From Ecdyonurus torrentis (taxonomy: Eukaryota; Arthropoda; Insecta; Ephemeroptera; Heptageniidae), in the NCBI GenBank assembly GCA_949318235.1, contig OX439133.1, forward strand, positions 23,092,101 to 23,156,100: a stretch of 64,000 nt of DNA. Reading direction: 5' to 3'. The notes beneath the pieces are model-generated. The model did not search any database, was not told the DNA's origin, and worked only from the letters and a program-made list of their open reading frames with translations. Shown here one piece after another: positions 53,279-64,000 of the stretch (the stretch's first letter is position 1; each line of letters opens with the position of its first letter). Made by a program: the position numbers and the translations under genes.

Positions 53279-53379
53279 TTGTCCAATGTTTACCAATGAC
53301 GTACTTTGATACAGTAGTTTAAAGTCGAAGCGCATACAGTATGACATCATGCGATTACATCCTTCTGTTGTATAAAGGA

Positions 53380-53713
53380 ATAGACCAGAGAAAAACATAA
53401 GCATTTATATCACAAAACACTTGATGGGATCTACATAAATAACATTAGTTTGTCTCAAAACCCAACAGTAGCCCCGTAGCAGTGATCAGAAATTGACTTA
53501 TGCAACCCGCACAACATTTTCATACTAATTTTTGCATGTTTCTGACGTCATAAACATGAAATTTCCCGCAAATTGCATACTTTACAGTTGTTTCACGCTC
53601 TCTCGTGGGGCTACATTAACATTCTGGTAAAAATTGTCAACAGTTTTGAAGATCCCATTTCGTGTTTATTCATTAAAAACCACATGTTGTTTTATGTGGT
53701 CAATGGCTTAAAC
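53380..53713 (-). mobile_element. 340-bp TTAA-flanked element, copy 4
   Basis: AAAGGAATAGACCAGAGAAA to GTGGTCAATGGCTTAA; full length, minus orientation. Confidence 0.75.
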
Positions 53714-54324
53714 ATGAATGTTTAGAAATCCATTATTAGTTCCAACCTACTAGCACTTCATTTACCTTGTGTAGCATATTACATCATAACATGAACTATT
53801 TTGTAATCAATTAAATTTAAAACTAATATACTTATATAATTGGAAATGCATTCGGTAGTATGCATTTCTTGTTTTTTATTTTATATATTTTAATTGATTT
53901 ATCGATACTCGATATCTAGGTTACGTAGAACATAAGTTGACTATATTTATTGTTATAGTACTTTGCTTTGTATAATATACTGGTTCTTCATTAATAAAAT
54001 ACAATGTTCATGTTTATTTTCATTTAATCGCTAAATTGAACTGTATTAGTTTTCTCGAAAGTTATAATTAAATTATGGATCTGGGGGTTGATTTGAAACG
54101 TTTCAAAAAAGAAAATTATTTGAACAAGAACCTGCAAATGTGCAATGTTTGTATATGATTGTAGGAGATAGAAATGAATAAACATATTTGAATTTTGAAT
54201 TTTGAATTTTCGTAAACTGAATATAAGCTAGATATTTATTTTACAAAATATTGGAACTTTTTTGTTTGTTTTTTCACTAAAACACAATTAACTGAATTTT
54301 TTTAAAAATTTAAATAAATAAGAA

Positions 54325-55085
54325 AACTCTTTAAAAATAATCGTTTAAAAGCTCGTATACAGTTTTGCAATGCTTTAGCTATAGTGGAATCAACGGTTAC
54401 GACGTCACTAAACGTTGACAATCTAACGATAAAAGCGTAATTGACGTCACAAACGTTAGAATCGCGATGGAATAAAATAAAAGTTATACGGTGTTCACAA
54501 TAACGCGTTAATTTACATAACTTTCGCACGTAATAATAATTTGATCGTTGTATCTGCACGTAAGAGTTATGAGAATTTACGCCTCATTGTGAACAGACCT
54601 TTACACTTTGACTTCATTCAGTCCTAACGCTTGTGACGTCACTAACGTTTTTATCGTTAAAATTTCAACACTTTCTGACGCTATAACCGTTCTTTCCAAT
54701 ATATTTAAAGCCATAGACCACATATAACAACATGTGCATTTTAATGAATTAACACGAAATGGGATCTTCAAAACTGATGACAATTTTTACCAGAATGTTA
54801 ATGTAACCCCACAAGATAGCGTCAAAAAACTGTAAAGTATGCAATTTGCGTGAAAATTCATTTTTATGATGTCAGAAACATGCAAAAAATAGTATGAAAA
54901 TGTTGTGCGGGTTGCATAAATCGAATTTTCTGATCCCTGTTACGAGGCTACTGTTGGGTTTTGAGACAAACTAATGTTATTTATGTAAATCCCATCAAGT
55001 ATTTAGCGATATAAATGCTTATGTTTTTCTCTGGTCTATTCCTTTAAAGCATTGTTCAAGACTTTCAATTTTTTTTTAACTGTAC
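54325..55085. mobile_element. TGACGTCA-rich MITE, copy 6, with two nested insertions
   Basis: The outer family runs from ACTCTTTAAAAATAATCGTT to about 55085. Inside are the GTTCACAATAACGCG element (54490-54605) and a 340-bp TTAA-flanked element (54708-55048). The outer sequence resumes after each. Confidence 0.6.
54708..55048 (+). mobile_element. 340-bp TTAA-flanked element, copy 5
   Basis: TTTAAAGCCATAGACCACAT to TCTGGTCTATTCCTTTAAAG with TTAA on both sides. Confidence 0.75.
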
Positions 55086-55302
55086 TGTAAATGAAAATAT
55101 GTTAGTTTTAAATAAAGATTGTATATTTCTGAAAACTGAGGCTATTGCACCACGTGCATACGACGTTTAGATTGCATCTATATATTCAATCATCAAAATA
55201 AATTGTAATTTCAAATAGATATTTACTTGTTTTATTATCAAGTTTTTCCTTGTTGGGGTTCTTCCCCATTACATATTGCAATGGTCTAAAAATAACATTA
55301 GC

Positions 55303-55307
<5 letters not shown>

Positions 55308-55361
<54 letters not shown>
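55308..55361. repeat. (GA)n microsatellite
   Basis: About 26 GA units. Confidence 0.95.
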
Positions 55362-55363
<2 letters not shown>

Positions 55364-55624
55364 ATCAGGCAGGTAATTGTGCACGTAGTATATACCTCTC
55401 TGACAGCAAGCAGAGTGAGTAAATAATTGAACTATTATTTTGATTACATAGCTATAGTGTGCAGTGCTATATATTACATTACGATAATAATAAGCTGAGA
55501 ATCATTACAAGTAAAGAAAATATGGTTAAAAATCAACTTATTTTACCTTTTTTATTAAAATTGTAAAATACTTTCAAATTTCAAATTAGTGTAATACATT
55601 ATAAAATAAATCTACACACAAACT

Positions 55625-55804
<180 letters not shown>

Positions 55805-55864
55805 CATATATATTGAGAAAAAATGAATAGGGTGAAAAAATTAGGAAAAAATTCCTTATCTTCT

Positions 55865-56115
55865 TCAAAATTTGTCTCTTTTGTCAAAAACGTTTTCTTA
55901 CTTCCAATGACCCCTTACTCACTCTACACTGCTCAAAATAGCTCTTAAAAACGCGTAAATTCAAGGGCATTTTCTGGTCTAATTTTCGTATTTTTATCTC
56001 AATTTTCTATTATTATTATTATTTTTTTTTTTTATATTAGTTGTCGATGTTTTTATTGAAGTGTCTGCTATCCACTGTGTTTAAACTGGCACTGCAGAAG
56101 AGGCTATACAATTAA
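55865..56115. mobile_element. Dispersed repeat (GTCAAAAACGTTTTCTTAC), copy 2
   Basis: Same ordered blocks as 27660-27945, ending at AGAAGAGGCTATAC. The following 56.1-57.5 kb is AT-rich without a gene. Confidence 0.5.
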
Positions 56116-56520
56116 AATAAGATTTTTATTATTATTATTCTTTTTTCTTTCACCGTGTACTTGACCTTGCGAACTTGCTAGATTTGACTTTGACTTGCTA
56201 ATGTACGCTTGTTATTTTAACTAACTTGTTATTTCATTTTATTATTATTATTTTTTTTTTTTTTTGTACTATAAACTAAAACCTTTCATCAATTTTGATG
56301 TTGTTTAAACGACGTCTGCTAAACGATGATTACTTCTTCGTTTAATAAAACATTTCAAGTCCATTATTATTTTGTATGAATGTTTCTATAAGCCTAAAGC
56401 AAATATTGCGCAAATTTGGAATGTTCTTTTTCATCTTAATTTTTTATTACGTTTTGTTTTGGCTAGACGTTTGAGTTTTATCTATAAAATATTTATTTTA
56501 TATAGTTTTGCTATTTTTAT

Positions 56521-56554
<34 letters not shown>

Positions 56555-57595
56555 CTCACTCTTGGTTTGTGTGTCTGAGTCCGTCTGCTTTTTTATATAT
56601 AATTATGAAAACGGAAAGAAAAAAAAAATAATAGCAACTGCCTTCAAATTTAGGAATACAAATCAAAGTCAGCTATTTTTTTGGACTATGATCATCAAGT
56701 TATTTTTTCCCACATAACCGATGCATAATTGATTTGATCCATTTGATTTTAGATGCACATGCTATTAAAAGATATACAATCTTATGCTGAAAAAAAAAAT
56801 TAAGTAAAACAATATTTCACCACATCTGAAGTTAATCTTTATAAAATTTCAAAAAAAAAAAAAAAAAAAAAAAAAAATATTTTTTTAACTTGAATTTTGG
56901 AATTTCTTGATTATGTCAACCATACGAAATATTTAATTTTAACCAGCTGTTGTCTGTTGCTACTAAACCATACTTCTACTTTTAGCAGATTTGCTTACTT
57001 TCACGCATCTACGTTTATCGCGATAGCCATATAAACACTCATCTACATTTATCGCGACAACAGGTAAAAAACATTATTTGCAAAAATTAAAAAATGGTAG
57101 AAAATCGTGTCATATATTCCTCGCTGCTGTATCTCTGCTCTAATATTGTGTATTGACACAGTAAAGTGACTCAGCATCGCCGCGGTATACCTCAAGGCTA
57201 AAGAAGGTAAAAGTCAAGATCCAATTAAAACATGAAGTTCCAAGAAACAGCTCAACATGAAGTGTGAAATCTCGGTCTAAAAATCTCTAATTAATAATTA
57301 GTTCTGCACTTCTACGAAACTTAACAATGCATATTTTATTATACTATGTTTTTATTGTGATTCTGCAAGGATAAATTGTTTTATTATATAATATACTATA
57401 CATAATATAAATAATTTTGTACTAAAAATTAATAATTAAAATGGTAATTAGTTAATTAAATTACGTGAATTGCTAAGGTTCTAGGATAAAAAGAGTACTT
57501 TATTGTAGATTCTGAAAGATAGCATTTTTTTTATGATTTTTTCTCTCTCTCATTTTGGAGCTCTATAGATGTATAATTAATTATTTTTAAGTCTT

Positions 57596-57938
57596 AAAGC
57601 CATAGACCACATAATACCACATGTGCTTTTTAATGAATAAACACGAATTTGGATCTTCAAAACTGATGACAATTTTTACTAGAATGTTAATGTAGCCCCA
57701 CGAGAGAGCATGAAAAAAATGTAAAGTATGCAATTTGCGTGAAAATTCATGTTTATGCAGTCAGAAACATGCAAAAATTAGTATGAAAATGTGGTGCGGG
57801 TTGCATAAATCAAAATTTCTGATCACTGCTACGGGGCTACAGTTGGGTTTTGAGACAAACTAATATGTTATTTATATAAATCCCATCAAGTGTTTTGTGA
57901 TACAAATGCTTATGTTTTTCTCTGGTCTGTTCCTTTAA
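57596..57938 (+). mobile_element. 340-bp TTAA-flanked element, copy 6
   Basis: CTTAAAGCCATAGACCACAT to TCTGGTCTGTTCCTTTAAG; TTAA on both sides supports a TTAA target duplication. Confidence 0.75.
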
Positions 57939-58654
57939 GTTATGATGTGAGGCGTTTAAAACCGCATACCAATTCTTATATAAACTTTTTTGGAAGCTTT
58001 ATAATATTACTCATGTGCAATATGAATTTATTTCTGAGTAAAAATTATGACAAACTAGATTTTATTATTTTTATTTCCCATGAAACTCACCTATAATTAA
58101 AATACTTCATTTCAATTATTTCAAAATATTTACAAAATCCTGAAAATGGTTTTTGTTTATCAATATTGAGTACTTTGTTTTTCTGTCTTTTATTCTTTCC
58201 ATTTCCTAGATTTTTGAAAATTATATTTCTTTCTGTGTAAACTAATTGAAAAAAAAAAAAAAAGAAAGAAAGTATTTTGCACTCCTTTTGAGATATGATA
58301 GAACTAGCAATAAGCCTTTAGATAATGTAAAGTATAGAAAATGCGTTGCCAGTCTTTTGAAATTTTTTTGTTTCCGCTATAATATATTCATATTTGATTT
58401 GCCTTTTTTCAAGCTTTAATGTCTATAAAATATTTTTACGTATACATTTTGGGAAATTTTTAAACACTTACTGAAAGTAGATCTTAGTAATCGGGGCAAA
58501 ATTACAAAAGACAAGCGAAATGCATTTTCATCTAAAGTTACATTGCATAGAACTACCATTACATATTAAATATATTTGTATAGCAGATTTTCTTAAGTTA
58601 TCAGTATCACCCTCTCATCATAATTTTAAAATATTACCAGTGATTACAATGCTT

Positions 58655-59060
58655 CAAGCTGGTATATCCGAGTGGAGAAGGCAACTCTGACTCGTAACTT
58701 TGTACTCCTCACGGAGCACAGGTTTGAGCTACTGCTGGGTGCGTACTTCAAGTGTGAGAGAGAGCACAACACGTTGCACGATGCATGTTTACATGCATTA
58801 CATCATCATGAAGACGCACAGCATTCGGAAGGTGCATGATTGATGTGATTGCACCGTACAGCTTGACTTAACGTTTCTACGGTTTCTTTGGGTCGTCATG
58901 GCGAATGTTGGGCTGTGTATTTACACCGTCGCCAGCTCGTGTGTGTTTTTTCTAATTATTGGAAAGTCATTTCCTGACGATAAGATAATGTCTTTACTGG
59001 GTCTATGGATTGGTGTAGCACGATAACACAATATGGCAAGCAAATAAAAAAAGCAAAAAA
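58655..59060 (+). mobile_element. tRNA-derived SINE, copy 3
   Basis: Head CTGGTATATCCGAGTGG with GACTCGTAACTTTGTACTCC and a B-box-like GGTTTGAGCTA. Body GAGCACAACACGTTGCACGA; end AATATGGCAAGCAAATAAAA. Longest copy in the window, plus strand. Confidence 0.75.
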
Positions 59061-59537
59061 TAAAATAAAAGTAAAAATGCAATTTGTCAAAAAACAAACA
59101 AACATATAGTTTTAAAATATAAGAAAATCATTAATCATTTTATACTAACACTAAGCTAAACGTAAATCAACGAACATAAAGACGCTAGATATGAGATTTC
59201 TCAGTGTAATATACATAATAAAGAAAACCTGAAGGACGCCTCGTATAAAGTTATAATATATCTAATAGGTTAAAAAGGTGATTGCTACTAAATCACATAA
59301 CATTTATACAATAGGCTCACGATTATGCTGTCCACAATAATAATTATACTGACTATCTATATAAATAAAATATTTATTGTATAATTTAACTCCAAGGTAA
59401 CCTAGGTATATAAGGTAGCTCAGATATATCACGTCTGATATTGAGAACAGTTTAAAATGTGGAACAACAAATTACTGCACTAGTATAATATACGGCTAAT
59501 AATGTCCTTTTATGGTTATTATTCCATTTATTGGTGG

Positions 59538-59565
<28 letters not shown>

Positions 59566-59568
<3 letters not shown>

Positions 59569-60088
59569 GCTGTAAAAAACTCGAAATATTTTTAACCCGG
59601 GCTGAAATTTTTTAGCCCGGTTTGACTCGAAACCCGGGTTTAGCTTGAAATCGAGCTTAAACTCGAAAAACGAGCCAAAGCTCGGAAAGCTCGATAATTG
59701 AGCCAAAGTTTAAAAACGAGTTTTCGAGCCTATGAAGCAAAAAGCTCGATTTTCATTATGAAAAAATTGTTTTTTGGATGATAAAAGTCATAATTAAAAT
59801 AAAATAATTTTTAAAAATATTTTAAACAACTTATTTTGCATGATAGAATACTAAAAACACCATTTTAAACAAAAATTACAAACTTTTTTTCTTTTCTTTC
59901 TTCAAAAAATTTTCTTTAGCTCGATTTATTTTCAAAAGCTCGTTTTTTTTACGAGTTATTCACGAGCTCAACTCGAAAAAGCTCGTTTTCGAGCTAAAAG
60001 CTCGAAACCCGGGTTGACCATTTTCAAAAAAACGAGCACCCGAAGATTTTGACCCGGGCGGGTGCTCGACCCGGTTTAAATTTACAGC

Positions 60089-60091
<3 letters not shown>
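59566..60091. mobile_element. GCTCGAAA-rich palindromic MITE in a TA microsatellite
   Basis: Ends TTAGAGCTGTAAA and TTTACAGCTCTAA; interior inverted AACCCGGGTTT and GAGCTCGTTTTC motifs. Flanked by TA repeats on both sides. Diverged relatives at about 13830-13960, 34610-34720 and 46150-46255. Confidence 0.65.
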
Positions 60092-60148
<57 letters not shown>

Positions 60149-60278
60149 GGTGTCCATAAAGTCTCTGAGGGTGTTTGGACGTTAATAAAACACATAAGAC
60201 TCAACGGAAAATAAACTTTTTATACATCAAATTAAAGCTTGAATTATGACAATTTTGAAAATCAAAACATAAATGCAA

Positions 60279-60979
60279 TCAGATGATTATTAATCTTGCT
60301 GCATCAAAAACCGCAAAAAAAGAGAAAATTGACGTCCGATTTGCAACTTTTAACGCTTGCATCATCTGAAAAAACACATACAGATTCAAAATTTGTAAGA
60401 TTTCACTCGAGTTTTCTGAAACATTAGCTGAAGGCTTCTCCACATGCACCCCATTGGTAGCACGACACACGTCGAGACGAACCTCTAGCTCGCGCGACAC
60501 GTTGCGGAGAGTCTGCGGAGTGATGGCCTCAATAGCGGCGGTGATACGCTGCATCAACTCACGCATGTCACACACTTTCGTCTTGAAGACCTGGTCCTTG
60601 ACGTAGCTACAGAGATAAAAGTCGGTTGGCATGAGATCAGAAGACCTGGGAGCCCATGCCATGGGTTCACCACGACGTAGCCATCTGCCTAGAAACACCT
60701 AATCCAGCTCGTCTCTGACAACGTGCTCCCAATGTGAGAGCACTCCGTCCTGCTGGAAGATGAGCTCGTAACCCCACTCCGTCTGGCCCTGCAGCTGCTG
60801 AGGGATGGCGTATAATTCTCAAGCATGTTCTGGAAGTTGTTCCAGTGGACAGTTGGCTCGTGGAAGACGAACGGGTGGATCACACAATCGTACAGGACTG
60901 GGCACCAAATAATTGCCTTGGGACTGTCACGTTCGAACGTACGAGCTGTGTCTGGACGTTCAGTGCCCAAGAAACACAC
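60279..60979 (-). pseudogene. Broken DD41D transposase (C-terminal half)
   Basis: Minus-strand pieces in order: DCVIHPFVFHEPTVHWNNF, NMLENYTPS, then after a one-base frameshift ELIFQQDGVLSHWEHVVRD, a TAG stop, and FLGRWLRRGEPMAWAPRSSD with LMPTDFYLCSYVKDQVFKTK. There are 41 positions between the Asp of QQD and the Asp of PTD, the spacing of the rosa family. The N-terminal DNA-binding half is missing. Not functional. Confidence 0.8.
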
Positions 60980-61017
60980 GTTCTGTCAGTTTTTACTTTA
61001 CCACACAAACACGCAAT

Positions 61018-61246
61018 GCACTCGTCTCCTGATCTCACGCCACCCGAACTTTATCTCTGGGGCTACGTCAAGGACCAGGACCAGGTCTTCAAGACGAAAG
61101 TGCGTGACATGCATGAGTTGAAACAGCGTATTACCACTGCTATCGAGGCCATCACTCCGCAGACTCTCCGCAACGTGTCGCGCGAGCTAGAGGTTCGTCT
61201 CGACGTGTGTCGTGCTACCAATGGGGTGCATGTGGAGAGGACTTGA
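61018..61246 (+). pseudogene. Inverted duplicate of the transposase C-terminus
   Basis: The plus-strand frame reads SSPDLTPPELYLWGYVKDQD and TAIEAITPQTLRNVSRELEV, ending VHVERT and TGA. It duplicates the minus-strand copy but has Glu where the third catalytic Asp should be, and a duplicated DQ. It forms the right arm of the element. Confidence 0.78.
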
Positions 61247-61526
61247 GCTAATGTTTCAGAAAACTCGAGTGAGACCTTACAAATTTTGAATCTGTATGTG
61301 TTTTTTCAGATGATGCAAGAGTTAAAAGTTGCAAATCGGACGTCAATTTTCTCTTTTTTTGCGGTTTTTGATGCAGCAAGATTAATAATCATCTGATTGC
61401 ATTTATGTTTTGATTTTCAAAGTTGTCATAATTCAAGCTTTAATTTGATGTATAAAAAGTTTAATTTACGTTGAGTCTTATGTGTTTTATTAACGTCCAA
61501 ACACCCTCAGAGACTTTATGGACACC

Positions 61527-61628
<102 letters not shown>

Positions 61629-62919
61629 GGAGAAATGCATGTTTAAATTTTGTATTGTAATAGTAGGAGTTAAGTATTAATATTAATTATTATAAGAAAT
61701 AATTTTGTTATTATTATTATTAACTCAAGCAGTATATAGCAGCAAGAAGTTACAGATTTTGGCCCATTTAGTGAATTTAAGCCCGACTTCAAGCTAAATC
61801 TTTGTTTTAAGTCAAACCATGAAAAAAAAAAAAACTACCCGGACTAATAATTTATTTTATTATTATTTTTTTTTTTACGCATCTAATAAATTTTCATATT
61901 CATACTAAACTTATACATTTTTTCAATACAATTTTTATGTAGAAAAAAATTTACTAATTTGTTTATAAAACGTAAAAATAGTACCGCATAATTAAAAAAA
62001 AAAAATAATAATAATAATAAAAGGTCAAATATTGACTTTAATATATATATATTTTTTTACATAATTAAAGTAGGAAAAAAATGTATATTTTCAAAAAATG
62101 TTTTCATATAGATATTTTTGCGTTTTATAAAAAAAAGAAATGTTATTTTTTTTTAATGATACGTAGAAAAAAAAAACTGTCATAAATATTGACTTTAATT
62201 TTATTATTGTGGGAATAATATTGTGTCATATAACTTTGATGTCTTTGAAACAGAGATAAAAATACTTCTTCAACAAATTAATTTGCTCAGATTATAATTT
62301 TAACATTCAAAACTCAAAACCAATTCAAATTGAAAAAAAAAATTATTCAATTTTTTCATTCTACAATCATAATATACAAAATATATATCCGCTTAGGTTA
62401 TTGCATCAGTTGATACAATAGAAATGATAGTCAATAAAGTTCACAAGTAACAAATATTTAAACATAATAACATTTATGGTAAAATTTAATGCTGTAGACA
62501 GAGAGAAAACATCAGCTTGTTCTGTAAAGTAAAGTGAATCTCAACAACAGTGATTAGCTGACCAACAAAATACGAGACATTCATTGGTTGATCTTGTTTT
62601 TTGAGCTAACAAAATTGACAAAAATTGAGTCACATGAAGAGCATGGAACTTTTTTATGTGGAGTTTCTTTCATTCTTATCAAGTTCAAAGTTCTAAACGA
62701 AGAAATAACATCCAATGATCGACCATATGTATAAACGTAGTAAACAGGCAACGAAGTCATAATCAGCTGTTATAACAAAGGAACATATCGACACAAAAGT
62801 TGCGCCGGAAGTCTGACTTTGCAGAACGAGCTATAGAGTTTTTTTTTCTTCCATAGATTCATCTATCGATCGTCTTCAGTCCCGGACTTTTTTAAAAATT
62901 ATTTCCCTGTCGTAAATTT

Positions 62920-63185
62920 TAAACATACGTTTTTGTGCGGCTCTCAGAATGACAAAAATATGTCTCTTTTGTCAAAAAGGTTTTCTTACTTTTGCGTACC
63001 CCCTACCAACTCTTTAGAATGCTCAAAATAGCTTTAAAAATAGCGTAATTTCAGCTGGGCGTTTTCTGGTTCAAATGTTGTATTTTTATCTCAATTTGTT
63101 CGATTTTTTTCTATTTTTTATTGAATTATTTTTATTGTATTGTATTGTCCACTGTATTGTATACTAGGACTGAAGAGGCTATACA
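62920..63185. mobile_element. Dispersed repeat (GTCAAAAAGGTTTTCTTAC), copy 3
   Basis: TTTTTGTGCGGCTCTCAGAA start; shares blocks with 27660-27945 and 55865-56115; ends near ACTGAAGAGGCTATACAG. Confidence 0.55.
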
Positions 63186-63384
63186 GAATAATACTGCTCG
63201 TTTAACAATAGCGTTTAAAATGTGTGTTTTTTTTTTAAACATAATAGGGTCTTCAATTTCTCTTATGCGTTGACAGATTATTATAAACCTGCAAAAAAAT
63301 CACAGAAAGGACCTCTATTGTATATTTTGGTTCTTTTATAGATACTAGGAATTTTTAATTTAATATTTCTTGTATTATGTGACT

Positions 63385-63677
63385 ACACTCTAAAAAATGG
63401 TACATTACTTTAGTTACAAATGCTAACGTATTAATTCACTTTTAATGAGTAGCTAACATAATGCATTTGATCAAAAATTATTAACAATATAGCTATTTTA
63501 TCCTAAAATAGCTTTAAAATTTTTAAAACATCTGAAAATCACTTAAATTGGCTATATTTTCAATAATTTGCTAAAATGCATTATTTTAGCTACTCATAAT
63601 AACTAAAAAGTGGATATATCTTAAATTATTTAGAATTCGTAACTGAAGTATAATGCACAATTTTTTTGAGTGTATGT
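63385..63677. mobile_element. Palindromic MITE (ACATTACTTTAGTTAC), copy 2
   Basis: ACTCTAAAAAATGGTACATT start and GTATAATGCACAATTTTTTT end; matches 9268-9542. Confidence 0.6.
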
Positions 63678-63851
63678 TTTGTTTCATGACAATATAGTAA
63701 AAAAAAGGTTAATTAAATTCAACTGTCTTAGAACATTCTTCTGTCCAATCACTTCTTTATCATTAGCTTTTCAATCACTAAGTTATTACTTTATTATTAT
63801 TTTTAATACATTATAACTATGCAACAATAAAATTACGCAATACACACATAC

Positions 63852-63855
<4 letters not shown>

Positions 63856-63894
<39 letters not shown>
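63856..63894. repeat. (GA)n microsatellite
   Basis: About 19 GA units near the right end of the window; nothing else recognised to 64000. Confidence 0.95.
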
Positions 63895-63898
<4 letters not shown>

Positions 63899-64000
63899 GA
63901 GACGTACATCACGAAAGCTTATAATTTGCATACGAAGACCACAATTAATTATAAGATTTGACTACCAGGATATACAAACACAAAGTATTTTACTTCTGGG

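Noticed and set aside
52630..53404. Two long minus-strand frames of 218 and 243 residues with KERKG repeats
   Set aside because: They are translations of the (CTTTC)n array, whose unit length of five keeps frames open; no start context, splice sites or conserved flank.
58655..58760. Possible tRNA gene
   Set aside because: Only A- and B-box-like stretches and no cloverleaf acceptor stem; the same sequence recurs as the head of a SINE.

Overview
The window is eukaryotic and looks like an arthropod nuclear genome. It is AT-rich and intron-rich, packed with microsatellites and short palindromic MITEs, and has tRNA-derived SINEs, a LINE remnant and a mariner-superfamily element. The one gene encodes a clip-like six-cysteine domain, a fold I know essentially from arthropods. 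The class is not resolved; a crustacean, chelicerate, myriapod or non-dipteran insect would all fit.

There is one real gene. It lies on the minus strand and fills roughly 6.5-50.7 kb. I reconstructed it by hand as 33 coding exons plus a probable 5' noncoding exon (50563-50661). Every junction has GT/AG ends and every phase agrees. The result is a continuous 4539-nt CDS (1512 residues plus stop) running from the ATG at 46684 to the TAA at 6465. In order, the predicted secreted protein has: a signal peptide (1-16); a Gln-rich charged segment (17-98); a Pro/Thr linker (99-167); a Cys-rich region with ten CX3C units (168-307); a second Pro/Thr linker (308-416); a Gln-rich repeat region (417-749) built from twelve phase-0 mini-exons plus a larger Q-rich exon; a clip-like domain on its own phase 1-1 exon (750-809); a short Pro-rich linker; and a complete animal haem peroxidase domain (about 849-1512) that keeps the distal Gln/Asp/His, catalytic Arg, ester-forming Glu, proximal His and calcium loop.

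The rest is non-coding. Region 1-6.4 kb is 3' flank made of MITEs. The introns (6.5-46.5 kb, and 46.7-50.6 kb for intron 1) hold at least a dozen MITE families, many nested in one another, three tRNA-derived SINE copies in the window, a truncated LINE 3' end and long SSR arrays. Region 50.7-64 kb is upstream flank: a pentanucleotide array of about 540 bp, more MITEs, a SINE, and a degenerate rosa-like (DD41D) mariner element with unusually long inverted arms inside a TA microsatellite. I saw no tRNA or rRNA genes, CRISPR array or second protein-coding gene.

The most interesting points are the clip/CX3C/Q-repeat/peroxidase combination, the tandemly amplified array of symmetric mini-exons (a natural substrate for length variation and alternative splicing), and the long-armed rosa-like element.
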